The translations under genes and the position numbers were made by a program. The notes under the pieces are model-generated. The model made no database searches. It was not told the DNA's origin and saw only the letters and a list, made by a program, of their open reading frames with translations. This document shows positions 35,301-48,664 of a DNA stretch of 64,000 bases, piece after piece (position 1 is the stretch's first letter; each line of letters opens with the position of its first letter). This DNA is from Acarospora socialis. Lineage: Eukaryota > Ascomycota > Lecanoromycetes > Acarosporales > Acarosporaceae. The stretch lies in the NCBI GenBank assembly GCA_025617375.2, contig JAMYGW020000002.1:2480001-2544000 (forward strand), given 5' to 3'.

Positions 35301-37810
35301 TCAGCTCGGCCTCTTGATCCTGCATGGTATGAAACTCTTTCAGATGCTTATCCAGGTCATGGAAATATACCTGCGCATCCTCTGTGGTACTAGTACCGAG
35401 ACCTTTGTAGTACTTGTGGTCCCATTGGCTTTCATGCTTATGCTCTTCCTTCCAAGCTTCGTATTCGGGCATTGTGAAGAAAGTCTTCCATTTCGTTGGA
35501 TTCTTCGGGTCACCTTTCCACACCTTGACGATTGGCGTGATGAATTCTATCAGGAACTCAGGAATCCTTAGCAAGCTCGGGAATTGGACCTGCAGGAAGT
35601 TGATGAGGAGCCCTTTGATATGGCTACCGTCGTGGTCTTGATCCGTCATGATCATAAGATGTCCATATCGCAGACTCTTACAGTCAGCATACTCCTTCTT
35701 ATGCTGTAGGCCGAGGAAGTTCTTGATGTTTTGAATTTCAGTATTCTTGGAGATTTGATCAACCGAAGCATCGCGAACGTTGAGTAGTTTACCTCGAAGT
35801 GGGAAGACGCCGAAGAGATCTGGCCCTACAATGGATCTCCCTGCCATTGCCAGACCTTTGGCTGAGTCTCCTTCGGTGAGGATAAGAGTGCAATGATAAC
35901 CCTCTTTTGTGCCCGCTTTGTTCGCGTCGGTAAGCTTAGGGTTGGACATCCGGCTTCGGCGGTTCCCATCCGTCTTCTTCAGGATCTGATCGGCCTTCTG
36001 CTGGGCGAAGTGAAGGATATTATTTACAACCTCGGTTTTGGCGACTTTCTTGAGAAACTCGTCGCTGACCGTACACTTGCTACCGAACTGGCTCGCCTTC
36101 GTCGTCAGTTGCTCTTTCGTCTGCGAAGTGAAAGCTGGATTGACGATCAAGCAATTGACGAAAAGAAAGATGTGGTTTCGGATCTGGTTGATCTTGAGAG
36201 CAGCTCCTCCCTTGTTTTTCTTCTTGACGACATCGATCAGCTTGTTGCAGATCTGGTCGCCGATGTAGTTCACATGCGTGCCACCCGAGGTTGTTGCAAT
36301 GGAGTTGACGAAAGAAACCTGCTGAAATGATCCATCTGATACGGCGAAACCAATCTCCCATCGCGGATCAGGATTATCGACGATGATATCAGACGTGTCA
36401 TGGGTAGCCTCCTCGCCTCTCTCCCGTTTGATGGCCTTGGTGTACATCTCCATATATGTCTTGAAATTCCGCACATTCTTGATCTTTTCGCCATTCAGGT
36501 GCACCTTGACCCCTTTGCTAGTGCCAGCCAAGTCATATACTCTCCGCTTCACGAGCGCTTCGAAATCATCATCCATACCCGCCATCCCGAATTTCTTGAA
36601 GTCCGGCGTGAAGGTGACTTTGGTATAGTCATCGCCCTTGTTGTCAGTAATCTTAGCTTTGCCCATGTTGCTCATATTGTTAGTCCACGTCTGTATATAT
36701 TTCTTCTTGGTCTTCGAATCCGCAGTTTCGAGGGTAAACTCCGTACTAAAGACGTTACAAAGCTTCGCACCGTAACCATTTCGGCCTCCAGTGACTTTCT
36801 GCTGTTCGTCATCATAGTTCGAAGAGGTAAGAAGATGTCCGAAGATCATCTCAGGGATGTATATGTTTTCTTTCTGTAGATGTGTTTAGCGACTTGTAGG
36901 AGTTCTTTGCTCTACCGGAAGCTTTACCTCGTGAATCTCGATCGGAATCCCTCGTCCATTGTTGAGAACGCTGATCTCGCCTTTCTCTCGGTTGACCGTG
37001 ACCTTAACAGTATCCATGTTCTTGTCCCTCTGTTTGTTATCTGCCGCGTTGACGAGGATTTCGTCGAATATCTTGTAGAGACCAGGCACGTAACTGACAA
37101 TCCTAGTCTCCATAGAGTCCATTTCGGTATTGTAAACCCACATCTCCTTTTCGGTTCGTTCGATGGATCCGATATAGGTATCTGGTCGTTTGATGATGTG
37201 TTCCAGCTGGGTTAACTAGGCCAGTGTCTCAGTACCACGTGAGACATGACAGGAACGTTGAGTATACCTTCTGGTACTGTTCCGTCGAACTTGAAGACTT
37301 CTTCGGCTTCGGATCACTTGCGCCATCTAACGCCATGGTCCCGTTCTCGATAGGCTGAAGGGGCTTGCCACCGGTCTTCTTCGATGTCGGACCCTTCTTC
37401 TGCTTCTTAGCGCTAGGTGGCGTATTCGAAAGTAAGGACTCGTCATTGAACTGATCGTGATGTGAGTCTGAACCCTCATCGTCACTAACGGGCTTGGCCC
37501 GCTTCTTAGACGCGGTAGACTTTGGTTTTGCCTTCAGCGTTGTCTGTAGCATCTTCTTTGGAGCTGATTTAGTGGTAGTTGTAACTTTTTTCGTTGGTGC
37601 TTTGGCGCCTGCTTTGGCTGCTGTCTTAGAGGCTGCTTTCGCTTTTGGCTTCTGGAGTGCGCGGAGTCAGCTTTGTAGGATTGAAAGCGGAATAACCCCG
37701 AAAGTCGTAGTGTAGAGAAGGCGAGGTCTTACTGCCACAGCTGGAGGTGAGAAATTGTCTGAGTCTATGCTGCGGTCATCGAAAACCGATTCCACCATGG
37801 ACGAGTCCAT
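32386..37810 (-). CDS. top2: DNA topoisomerase II
   Basis: Six exons on the minus strand (37810-37733, 37651-37268, 37215-36928, 36873-34186, 34138-33872, 33822-32386) encode 1713 residues, a normal size for fungal TOP2. After a basic N-terminal tail come the GHKL ATPase elements YQKLTQLEHIIKRPDTYIGS, DEILVNAADNKQRDKN and GGRNGYGAKLCNVFS, then the TOPRIM domain with ILTEGDSAK and MIMTDQDHDGSHIKG. The breakage-reunion domain has RYIYTRLSPFARRVF, which contains the catalytic tyrosine. The C-terminal 400 residues are charged and rich in Ala, Pro and Lys with acidic Ser/Asp stretches, typical of the regulatory tail. The enzyme passes one DNA duplex through another using ATP, in the nucleus. Intron ends and phases agree throughout. 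It is transcribed away from the TBC gene across a 1.65-kb shared upstream region. Confidence 0.97.
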
Positions 37811-39464
37811 TCTTGCTTGGGGTTCGCGTCCGATACGCGTAGTGTCTGTTATGAGAGAAGCAACAACATGAAAGACTTAACCAGCTCTTAAACCCTTTAC
37901 AATGTACTCAATCTTGTACGCGCGCAAAAATGACAGAAGGACCGAGGTTGGAGGATGCAGACAAAATGGCGCTTCGTAAGGTGCGAGTACAGGTAAGTTA
38001 GAAGTTGTGTTGTTGACTTTCCGTTTGTTTTGGCGATAAGGTATCCTGTAGGGGCAGGGATATGATCATGAGCTAGAGCGTATTTGGACAAGCGACATGT
38101 ACCTTGTAGGGCTGACGCCATCCGGAGACGGAGTACCTACCTTACTGAAAGTGAGTTCTTGTCAAGCCATGACCGACAACAACTCGGTCAAACAGCTCTT
38201 TCATATCAGCGATCAACTCATCCCAGGTAGCTTGAGAGAGTGCCACCGAATCTAGTGTGGTTGGACATAGCAGAGAGTCACGCCGTTATCATTGACATAC
38301 CTATAGTTCCTTAGGCAGTTTGCCCTTGGAAGTTGGAATGGGCGGAGTCGACTCTGTAGATGGTCAAGAAGGTGTGCTGAACTGCCCTGGTTTAGAATAT
38401 TGCTCTTGCGTTGCTATCTAAGACCACTTCCCTACCGTTGCGAAAAAGTAGACCTCGTCTTCGCGTTACGGACTTTTGATTGTTTATTCCAGGAAGGGCA
38501 CGACAAGGGCAGTTGAGAATCCCTTGCTCAATTTGAAGAACAACGCTTCGTTATCTGATGCCCAAGCCATCCGTAGACTACACCTGCCAGTCCAGCGAAC
38601 CGATCCAAGTCAATTTACACCGCTCATGGATGCCCATACGGCCCTGTTATTCCCGTTACTGATCTGCTCTAGGCCGTTGTGATGCGTAGGTAGTGCTCCG
38701 CACTTCATCCAGCACAGTTGACTTATTGTTGGTAGGTATGCGATGAGGTGCTTTTAATGAACAGTGAGGTAACAGGATGTCTTTCGTTGGCGTACCTGGG
38801 AACTCCCCTGCTTTGGCTTTTGATTACCCTAATCTTTAAATTGGTTGGGCATGGGTGATCTGGGAAGTAAGAGTGATTCCATTGTTTACCAAGCACGTGA
38901 GACTCTTAGATTAACTCAATTTGACGGTGAAATTCACTCGACAGCTATATACCCAAGAGGATCTCGATAACCTCTGATCAAGTCATCTTCGACCCACCTC
39001 GCACTGCTTAAATCATTTAAAACCAAAGGTGCGAGCGTGTTATCGACTGGCGCGATAGCTTTGTTTATCGTAAGGTGGAGAGTTCTTCGAAGGTTCTTGA
39101 CACGAGGCAGGGAGGGGTCCTTTTACCTTAGCGAGAAAACCCCTGAAGATCCGGGGCGCCTGAAACAGCTTCCTTCCTCACCTTCCACCCCTCACGCTCA
39201 CTACCTACCTCTCTCGTTCTTGGTTTTGCTTTGCTATGGTCGCTGGCGGCATATCTTTGCATATCTCAGTCACTCGTTTGTCGTGCGGAGAGGAGTTTAC
39301 ACTATAATATCATATCACGAACAGCCTCACTCTTTGACTGTATCGGACGGTCCATCTCCAGCTTCGAGAAACCACCACATTCCTTTCGAACGGCCGTTCA
39401 TACAATAGATAGCTACCCTCCTAATCGTACTTAGTTTCACTCAGAACTTCTTTTAATCCTCGCC
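37811..39464. other. Divergent promoter region of TOP2 and the TBC gene
   Basis: About 1.65 kb with no supported gene. The right half has a C/T-rich leader (about 39165-39225) before the TBC start. Confidence 0.6.
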
Positions 39465-42400
39465 ATGACTAACATCGAAGAGCAAGCTATGCAGGCAGTG
39501 GAGGATGTGGAGCATGCAGGCTCGTCAGAGCCAGAGGCACATACAGATATCATTTCCTCATCGACAATCTCCATGGTGACGGTACGACTATCAGACTCGG
39601 AGCCTTCAAAGTCCCTGGTTGACTCAGAGCTACAACATGACGAGGTCGACGCCACTTACCAGACCAGATTCCGTGTCGACGACATCGAGTTTGCACAGCG
39701 TCCCAAATCTGCTATGGATATCGGAGAAGTACACACGTCACAACACAATGGTATTGATATGTCGAGGAGGACATCGGCTGTATCTGGTAGCTTTGAAGAG
39801 CACGGTGTGGGAGCCGTCTCGGACATGGATCCAAGCAACAATCACTCGCGACGGGGCAGTTCAGGTACCACGTCTTCGGACAGCAGTACTCGTGTTGATT
39901 GGGAAGAGCTTGAGAAAACCGAAGAGCAGGAGCCAAGGGATGAGGGCTCAGATGAGGTTTGTTTACAATCAAATTGGATGGTCCTGCCAAAGAGAGTCGT
40001 GCTGATCGGCATAGTCCACTGCCTTCCTCCTCGCTCGGCTCGAACAAGAGAATAATGCACTGGTAACCAATCCAAAGTCAGGTCTGTCCAAATCTTCGCG
40101 GATGAGAAACCACTCGCGCCCCCCTTCCATCCATTACCTGAAGAAGCTTGTCGATGAGCCACCAAAGCAATCTCTGCGCTACTCTCTCCTGCCATCTCCA
40201 CCTCCCATGACGGAGCTTGAATTCTGGGCCGCCCTTGTTGCAGACTATCCTCAGACGGCCCAACGTCTCCCAACGTTGACTTCCAATAAGATCAGAGGTG
40301 GCATACCGCCGCCTCTCAGAGGCATTGTCTGGATCAGCATAGCTGGCGCGAGAGACCGCCTCCTTGAGGACGAATATGATAGGCTTTGTGGGGAATCGAG
40401 TCCTTACGAGAATCTGATAGGAAAAGACATTGGCAGAAGTTTTCCTGGTGTCGAGATGTTCCGGGATCCGGAAGGAGAGGGGCAACAGATGCTGGGCCGA
40501 GTTCTTAAATGCTTCAGCCTGTATGATAATAAGATCGGATACTGCCAGGGTCTTGGGTTCGTCGTGGGTCCACTATTGATGCACATGGCCGACAAGGAGG
40601 CTTTCTGCGTACTGGTCCGGTATGCCTACTTCTTCGCCGTTTCAATCGAGATCGCTGCTGATATATCCAAAGGCTAATGGAGCACTACGATCTACGCTCA
40701 TGTTTCTTACCGGATCTTTCTGGCTTGCACCTTCGGATCTACCAGTTTCAACGTTTACTGGCGCAGAATATGCCAACACTAGCAGGACACCTTGAAGCAT
40801 TGCAGATCGAGCCGCTCTACGTGTCGCAATGGTTTCTGTCATTCTTCGCAGTCACATGTCCGTTACCTATGCTATTGCGGATATACGACGTTATATTAAC
40901 CGAAGGGGCATCGGAGACTTTAATGAGGGTTGCATTATCTCTTATGCGGAGAAATGAGAAGAAGATATTGGATTGCCATGAATTCGAAGATATCATGCAA
41001 ATACTGCTTTCTCGAGCTTTGTGGGACACTTATAATTGTAATGCCGACGACCTTGTCAGCGACTTCGTAGGGTTGACTGGGGTCGTCACTCACGGGAGTC
41101 TTCAAAGCCTCGAGGTGAGTTTCAAGGAAGCACAGAAGGATGGAGCAACGGGAAAGATAGGGTCTTTGCCTGATTTACAGGCAGCTGCCTCAAGGTTTCT
41201 GGGTCGCTTTTGGGCCGGATCTAATTCATCAGCAAAGTCCGTTACCCTTAGTCCAGGATTGTCAGCACCGTCCAGGCCTGTCAGTTTTCTGCGGCGAACA
41301 CCATCGAAGCAGAGCATGGCCTCAACATTATGCTCTGTTGAAGGCGGGTCTGATAGCAGCACCAGCACGGCACCGACTGAAGCCACTCCACTTTCAAGGC
41401 AAGCATCAGCGGATTGTACTCCAATTATCTCGAGTGCTGGTTCGTCGTCATTCACGACGGTGTCTGGCCGTAGGGCCATGTCAAGCAAGGACAAGGATCT
41501 CCACGGACAGATCGAGGACCTGCTGACCGCTTTGAGTGACCTGCAACGAGAGCAGGCGGCTCTGGCCGGCGAATTACAAAAAGAGCGAGAAGAACGGGAA
41601 GAAGACCGTCAGGCAGTGCGGATTTTGGTTGGTACGATTAAGAGGTCCACACGCCTGAGCGGGCTACCAGAAAATCAACCCCAGGGCGACATCCCAGTCG
41701 ATGAACGTGACGAGTTTGTACACAAGCCAGACTCTGCACAAGTGGACGAGGTGGGTCTGAGCAAGATGCTGGAGACGGTCGAAAATCGCTTGTCCTTGGC
41801 AGACTCGCGCAGGTCGTCCATACTGCAGACAAAGCACCAATTGCGAGACGATGCGGTCAGATGGAAGGAACAGTATGAGGTAGAGGTCTCCCGGGTTCGA
41901 GGTCTCAATCAACGTTTGGGCGAGCAGGACCAGGAAATTAGTCACCTGAAAGAGCAATTGAAGGACGCACGCTCGCGTCTGCAAGACAGCCATAGAGACA
42001 AGCAACGACTGGAGAAGACCATACAGGATTTACGGTCACGTAAACCTCAGGCCCCAGAGAACTCGCACGACTTCATCTCGTCAAGCGGCAAAGGTGTTGG
42101 CGATGTGCGGACTTCAGTCTCTGGTGGCCTTAGAGAGCTCAGGCTCGGCCGGACCGGTTCCACTCCGCTGCAAAGCACGCCCACATATTCGAAGCGAACA
42201 AGCAGTCTCGCCACCCATGCAGTATTGGCCACGGAAGACCTCCGACCGGCTGCTGAGGAGGCCCTCCTGCTTGAATTAGTGAATGCCAAAACAGCCGAAG
42301 CCGTCGCCAGGCAAGAGCTGGAAGAAGTTAAGGGCAGACTGGATTCCCTCCGTAAGATGCTGGGAGTCTCGACCGCGATATCGCCCGGTGTTGGCGGTCA

Positions 42401-42602
42401 CCGAGCCAGCCCAAGTGAACCGATCATTGAGAAAAACATCGCCATGCAGGCTTTCGGCAGTCTCATGTCTGCTTCGCCACGAGCGTCGCCGGAATTTCCG
42501 AAGCCGGCACATTCGACTACAGCCGGTGGTGGTTTCTTCAGTGGGTGGAAGAGGAGTGTATCAAATACTGCGTCAAACTTGGCTTCTCCGGAAGCACGAT
42601 GA
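39465..42602 (+). CDS. TBC-domain Rab GTPase-activating protein (GYP5-like)
   Basis: Three exons (39465-39956, 40015-40619, 40673-42602) give 1008 residues. An acidic, Ser-rich N-terminus is followed by a TBC domain from about residue 260: RGGIPPPLRGIVWISIAGAR, then IGKDIGRSFPG with the arginine finger, and YCQGLGFVVGPLL with the glutamine finger. Both catalytic residues are present, so GAP activity towards a Rab is expected. Later comes FFAVTCPLPMLLRIYDVIL. The C-terminal 350 residues contain a long coiled coil (about residues 630-800, for example REQAALAGELQKEREEREED). Domain order and coiled coil resemble yeast Gyp5/Gyl1 and animal EVI5-like proteins, which act in Golgi-to-surface traffic; this subfamily placement is inference. 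Confidence 0.9.
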
Positions 42603-43252
42603 GTTGGTGGCTTTGTTGCTATCAGTTTTGTACCTTCACCTACTTTGCATGACTCAAATCTGTGCCCCAGCAGGGTCGATTCTAGTCGGGTTCTTTTTAA
42701 AGTGGTGGCCAGCGGACTTTGAATGAGTTTAGATGGCGAGGCGGGTACCTATTTAGTCTAAAGTAATTGCACTCGCACAACTTTCCCGGATGACTTGACG
42801 TGATCTGGTTGTTGCAATGTCGGAGTCTCTCAGACGTGAGTCCGTGTTATGGAATTGCCCCATTTCCGGTGGGTGATCGAGAGTTGGGAACTCGTAGATG
42901 CTCTTCTGAAATCTTCTACATTTCCTCTACTCTACTACACTACCTTATGCACGGTGAGATACAGTAGCGCTCAAGCTATGGTTAGAGATGCCGCTGTCGC
43001 CTGCCGTCAGCCTGCATGTGGGGTAAGATAAATGCTGGGATAAGGGCATGGAGATAAGCTTTAGGGCCGCCGATCCTTCACTATATTACATGCCCGTAAC
43101 GTCTACTCTACTCGTACCTCGGGCATGTAATCTGACATGCAGAAATCCTTCTCCACCCTACTGCGAGGAATCCGGATTTCAATGCATCTCCCATCTTCTA
43201 TAGTGGGCGATCTAAAGGTTTACATTGGGCTTGCTTGAGCTTATCATCCACC
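42603..43252. other. Intergenic between the TBC gene and the MFS gene
   Basis: 650 bp; TBC 3' region and MFS promoter. No gene recognised. Confidence 0.6.
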
Positions 43253-45365
43253 ATGGAGATGAACTATGATGAGAACGTACGCACTAGCCGCTGCTTACGA
43301 TCGCGCATCATTCGGCACAGCAGTCACTAATGGTGCAATAGACGCTGCGTCAATTGGAGCAGGAGCTTCACGTTGAGATCCTGCCCGTGAGTCCCACGCC
43401 TACGAAGCCCCGCTTTGCTTTGCCAGACTAATAGAGAGCGGTCCAGGGTACCGAGGTCATGATCGATGACGGCAGGCATCACTTCGTCAAATCTTCCGCT
43501 ACCTCGGACCGCGTGCTGGTGCCGCAGCCGTCGGACGATCCGCACGACCCTCTTGTAAGCCTCTCCATAACTTATATCCAGGTCTGCCAAACGGCCTTTC
43601 ACTGAGTCTGGGAGAGCAGAACTGGAACACCTTCTGGAAGGCGTCGACCCTGACGTGCGCGACGGCCGTCTCCTTCAACCAGGGCATGGGCCCGCTGTCG
43701 CTGGCGCCCATGTTCCCGCAGCTCATGGAGGCGTTCGAGGCGGATCTCGCGAGTGTGGTGCAGTTCACGGGGGTGTGTATTCTGGTGCTGGGGTTCAGTA
43801 ACTTTATCTGGTGGGTGTGGCCATCAGGCGTTGAAGGTTTCCGCTTAGGGATTTCAGGGATTGAGCCTTGGGCTGATATAGAGATCAGGGTCCCGCTGAG
43901 CACCACTTTCGGCAGGAGACCGGTGTATCTCGCTTCGACGTTGGTGTGCCTGGTCAGTAATGTTTGGCGGGCGAAGGCGCAGAGTTACGGCAGCTTTATG
44001 GGCGCTTGTGTACTCAATGGCATTGGAGCTGGCCCGGCAGAGGTATTTAATATGTAGGCCATGAGCATTGAGAGTAGCATGCTGATGCTTTTCAGACCAT
44101 CCAACCTGCCGTCATAACGGACGTGATGTTCTTGCACGATAGAGGGAAGTATAACACGCTGTACTTTGCCTTCTATTTCGGATCGCTTATGGTACATATC
44201 TTGTCTCTAGACAAGCCCTGCACTTCCGGCTGACAGACTCAGATTGGTCCCATTATCGCGGGCCCTATGGCCGAGCATACTGGATGGCGCAACTTCTGGT
44301 GGCTCAACGTGGCCTTGCATGGCGCGACATTCCTCATGTTGCTTTTCGGCTTCCCCGAGACTAAATGGCATCGTCTCCACCCTGACGAGATGAAGGTGGC
44401 TGCTGGCTTGTCTGCCCCTTCATCCGAAGAGAAAGTCGGACCGGCCATGGTATCTGATACAGGAAAACCGGGTGCAGTCAAGGAGATGTCAGACCTCTCA
44501 CACGCCGCGACGTCCCAACGAGACCCGTTCCTCGGCCGGGGAACACCCTCGAAGCAGCAATTCAAGCTCTTCCAACCCAACAAACACCCGTTAAAAAGCA
44601 TCGCCATCGACCTCTGGACGCCGTGGAAGCTGTTTGCCTTCCCGATCGTCGAGTTTGCGTCCTTTGTCGTCTCCTGGTCAGCCAGCTCCTTTCTGACGCT
44701 GAACCTGACACAATCCGAAGCCTTCGGCGCACCGCCGTACAACTTCTCGAGCGAGACAATCGGCTTATTCAACTTTGCCATCCTGGTCGGAGCAATAATT
44801 GGTCTGCTGACGGCCGGACCACTGTCCGACTGGATTTCGATGCGTGCTACGCGCAGGAACAAGGGGATCCGTGAGCCGGAGATGCGTCTGCCAAGCATGA
44901 TCCCATACGTGTTCATCATGATGCTTGGGAATTTCATTGTCGCGTTTGGCTATCAGCATGCTTGGAATTGGAAGGTCGCTCACCACCCTCCCTCGTTCAT
45001 GCTCGTCATACTACTCCCCTGAAATTGCTAATGCAGCTCTCTCCGCACAGGTCATTGTGATAATCGGCTTCACCTGCGCCGGCATCCAAGTCGCCGCCCT
45101 CCCCTCCATCGCCAGCACCTACGCTGTCGACTCGTACAAGCCCGTTAGCGGCAGCATCTTCGTCTCCATCACCGTCAACAAGAACGTGTGGGGCTACGGC
45201 TTCTCCAAATTCATCACGCCCTGGATTATCAGCTCGGGCTACGTTCCGCCTATCATGACGAACATGAGTTTGATCACGCTGTGGTGTCTTTTCGGGGTCC
45301 TGTTTTGGTGGAAGGGGAAGACGTTCAGGAGGTGGAGTCGCGGTAGTAAGGTCCACCATATGTGA
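43253..45365 (+). CDS. Major facilitator superfamily transporter
   Basis: Eight exons (43253-43276, 43342-43386, 43447-43554, 43620-43810, 43889-44042, 44096-44191, 44243-44974, 45051-45365) join in phase to 554 residues. A cytoplasmic N-terminus ends DPHDPLNW, the usual lead-in to helix 1 in fungal DHA1-type carriers. Helices follow, with STTFGRRPVYLAS in the loop between helices 2 and 3 (MFS signature, GRRP), NGIGAGPAETIQPAV, RNFWWLNVALHG, a long central loop of about 90 residues and six more helices ending WCLFGVLFWWKG. The pattern fits the HOL1-like group of plasma-membrane proton antiporters whose substrates (polyamines, drugs, metabolites) cannot be read from sequence. No stop or frameshift. 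It is far from the RiPP-like locus and there is no sign that they are linked. Confidence 0.9.
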
Positions 45366-45521
45366 TATGCCAGCGTTGTATTCGCAGCATAGCTCTCATG
45401 TGGTAGGTGCTACGCCAACACCCTGCTGCAAGTAGCTTAGCTGGACGTGCGCTCAATCGAGACCGAGTATAAATGTGCTCCTCTTCCTGACCCTACACTA
45501 GACGAGTATCGTGCCTGTAAT

Positions 45522-46531
45522 TCACTCATCATCCGGATCATATAAATCCAGCCCGCCAAACACCGCCGGCTTCTCCTCCCTCTTCACATCTAGTCTGGCC
45601 GGCGCGGTGGAGATGCTATCCCTCCTTATAGGCTCCACCACAGCAGCCTCTTGCTTGACCTCCGTATCGACTTCTTGCTTCGTCCCCTCCTGCTCCGCCA
45701 TAGGCGCATTCGCCGGATCGGTCCCTTGCTCCAGCATGACCTGAATCTGCGCCAACGCGCCTCGCCGAATCACTTCTTCCGTGGGCCATGGCACAAACGG
45801 TATCTGCGCGCCAGGATCCAACCACTGCGATTCGCCGGCCCCGAGTGACGATACGCCTATGCCGTGGACCTTGCCAGCCTCTGCCGTCCCAGTCGTATCC
45901 TTAACGACGTCGCCGTTGACGCCATTGGCTTCAATACCCTTCCCCTGCTCTCCTTCACCGGGAGTCTGTAGCGCTAGCGGTTCCTTTTCAGGCGGCGGGC
46001 GCATTGTCGGCGGGACGGTGAACTTGCTGATGCGCTTCGCGTACGCCAGGAGCTCGTGGTAGGGCACATCGCGGGAGGCGGGCGGAAAGGTGGTTGCGGG
46101 CGTGGCGAGGAGCTCTTTGCGCGTGTCGGCAAGGAGCGTGAGGGTCGATTTGATTTGGGCGTCGAGGGAGTCGGCTGTTGAGCGGAGGGAGAGGATGCGG
46201 GCGTGGTTGGCTTGGTGGATGGCTACTGTGATAGATGTAGCGGGTAAGTTGGTGGGTCACTGGGAGAAAGTGAAGTTATGGAAGGTGGCTTACGTTGTTC
46301 GAGACCGTTGGTCAGCTCGTCGTCGGCGGAGAGGAGATCGACTGCAGCGGGGATCGAGGGGTTGTAGGAGGTTACAGAGTCAATAAGGGTGTTAAGAGCC
46401 GTTTCAACGCGGTCGAGCTGAGATTGCAGGGTTGCATTCATGATGCATGTCTCAATGGCTGAGGTGGTCGTCTCGACTAATACCGTATCTTGCTGCAGGT
46501 TTGATGTTTGATAGTTGAGGCTCTGCTGCAT
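45522..46531 (-). CDS. med4: Mediator complex subunit 4
   Basis: Two exons on the minus strand (46531-46294, 46225-45522) give 313 residues. The N-terminal half is helical and coiled-coil forming (LQSQLDRVETALNTLIDSV; HQANHARILSLRSTADSLDA). The conserved Med4 block SRDVPYHELLAYAKRISKFT and PPTMRPPP follows, then a second short block IPFVPWPTEEVIRRGALAQI. The tail is acidic and disordered and ends GGLDLYDPDDE. Med4 belongs to the Mediator middle module linking regulators to RNA polymerase II. It is divergent with the NCS-1 gene (440 bp) and convergent with the MFS gene (156 bp between stops). Confidence 0.9.
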
Positions 46532-46970
46532 GGGAAAGTCGATTGGGTCTGCCGTGGGACGTTAGTCTGGTTGTGGTTAGCAGCTGTCATCTCTCCGGTT
46601 AAATCAGGAAATCAGCCCCACCAAGACGCAGGGCCAAGACTCCCCTAGAGATGCTTAACGTGATCGTATAAGATCCCATGAATTCCCAGCCTGTAATTAT
46701 CCATAACCAACTTCTCGGTCTTTCATGAGGCACATGACATGACTATAAGATTCGTTTGTATATTCTGCACGATTAACAGACTCTGAGGCATTACGTTCAT
46801 GAATTAGTTACTGAGAGGTTGCTCCCAAAAATACCCCGCGACTATCTTTTGATCTTCGGTAAAGACTACTCGCGTCCATTGCATAGCTGCCTAACATTTA
46901 TATCAACACGACGCTCTGATTCTGCCGCACTCAACGATCGCAACGGTTCTGATTGGGGTTGACGGTCAAT
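46532..46970. other. Divergent promoter region of med4 and ncs1
   Basis: 439 bp between the two start codons. No motif was assigned. Confidence 0.6.
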
Positions 46971-48030
46971 ATGGGGAAGTCGTAAGTACTATTCTCTATT
47001 CTACTGGTATCACTGCGGTCTCCAGCGCAGGGGCGTATGTCAGAATGGAGGTTTTCCAGCGACAATTTGCGCGACAGCTCACCTCAATTTCCACGACATC
47101 AACCTCGAAGCATGCAGGACTCGAAACAGTTTCGCGGCCGGTGGAAATTAGTGAAGAAAGCTCTTCATCTACCCAATATCTCCAAAGGCCTAGCCAAGAT
47201 TGCCAGGAAGATTCTACGTCGACAACATGAACCTGAACAACACACCGACACTCTTGGAGAACACGGACATGAAGACCGTCAGGGCGACTAGCGCGGAAGA
47301 CCTTTGCGAGCTGATCAGTTCTGACGGTCTTGAGCAACTTAGTCAATCGAAGCTCACGCAGCAAGAGCTCACCGACCTCCAAAAAGCTACCCATTTCGAC
47401 AAAAAGGAATTACAACAATGGTACAAAGGTATGCTTAAGTCCTTGGCCTTCACCTCAGCTTCGCCGTCGCTAACAGCATTCACCAACGACAGGCTTCCTC
47501 AAGGATTGCCCCAGCGGCATGCTCACGAAGGAAGAGTTCCAGAAGATATATCGACAATTCTTTCCATTCGGTGATCCGTCCTCTTTCGCGGATTATGTCT
47601 TCAACGTTTTCGACGCCGACAAGTCTGGCTCCATAGACTTCAAAGAGTTCATCTGCGCGCTATCGGTGACCTCGCGAGGCAAAATGGAGGACAAACTGGA
47701 TTGGGCTTTTCAACTTTACGATATCGATGGTGACGGCCAGATAAGCTACAACGAGATGCTTCAGATTGTTGAGGCAATATACAAAATGGCATGTCCTTCC
47801 CTGTATTCTTCCTATCAATGACATGCTTTAAGCTAATGGAAGCTCCACAGGTTGGTTCCATGGTCAAACTACCTAAAGATGAAGATACCCCCGAGAAACG
47901 CGTCCGAAAGATCTTCAAGATGATGGACAAGGACGAAAACGGTTCATTAGACATGGCGGAGTTCAAGGAAGGGAGCAAGCGTGATGAGACCATTGTTTCG
48001 GCCCTCTCTTTGTATGATGGACTTGTCTAG
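46971..48030 (+). CDS. ncs1: Neuronal calcium sensor 1 (frequenin) homologue
   Basis: Four exons (46971-46981, 47343-47428, 47493-47788, 47851-48030) encode 190 residues, exactly the family length. The first exon is only 11 nt (MGKS) and intron 1 is 361 nt. The glycine at position 2 is set up for myristoylation. EF-hand 1 is degenerate as usual ([12 protein letters not shown]); EF2 [15 protein letters not shown]3 [13 protein letters not shown] and EF4 [13 protein letters not shown] keep calcium ligands. The protein is a membrane-linked calcium sensor that in fungi regulates phosphatidylinositol 4-kinase and calcium tolerance. Intron 3 (47789-47850) begins GC, not GT: the codons AAA ATG run into GCATGT and the acceptor is CCACAG. 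No GT donor nearby keeps the frame, so a GC-AG intron is the best model. Confidence 0.95.
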
Positions 48031-48664
48031 TCGTCCCCTCTCCAACCTTTCCTGTGTATTAGGCGGCAATTTCGATTTACATGGTCATTGGCGGCGTGTG
48101 GAATGGATATCATGACCCTTTATGTTCCTCTTTTTTCAGGTCCCGCATGTATGTCCTTGAAAGAAGCGCATAATAACTAGAACACGCATCAACGCACGCC
48201 ATTCCGTTCCTTGATAGGTCCTCTGCTAGAGTGGCTCTCTGTACATTGACCTGTGAATATCCTCAAATATAGATGAGTTACTCTCAGCAAGTGTAGATGC
48301 AGTAATACAGACAATACAACAAGGGAGATATTCCACCGGACCTTGCTGTCTAGGCCTTGTAAGGCTAAACAGGGGGGGCCAGCTTACATAAGCAGGATCT
48401 CTTTACGGACCTACGCGTCCCAAAGCTGGACCCGGGTTGTTTCGATAACGGATCTTCCCCTTGCAGTATCGAACAGATCATAACGCAATGCAGATCTTAG
48501 TGGCACGCTGAAACCGGACTCAAAGTGCTGCACACTACCTATCTATCGAGCCTTTCGACGGGCGCTGCGCTACCCATGCTTGCGTAAGTTTGAGCTTCAC
48601 ATGTCGTCCTCAGGATATCGCTGACAGTAAAAGGCACTCGGTCTATCCGAGATAGTAGCTCACA
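48031..48664. other. Intergenic between ncs1 and the TM9 gene
   Basis: 634 bp; ncs1 3' end and TM9 promoter. A run of eight G near 48372-48379 is the only oddity. Confidence 0.6.
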
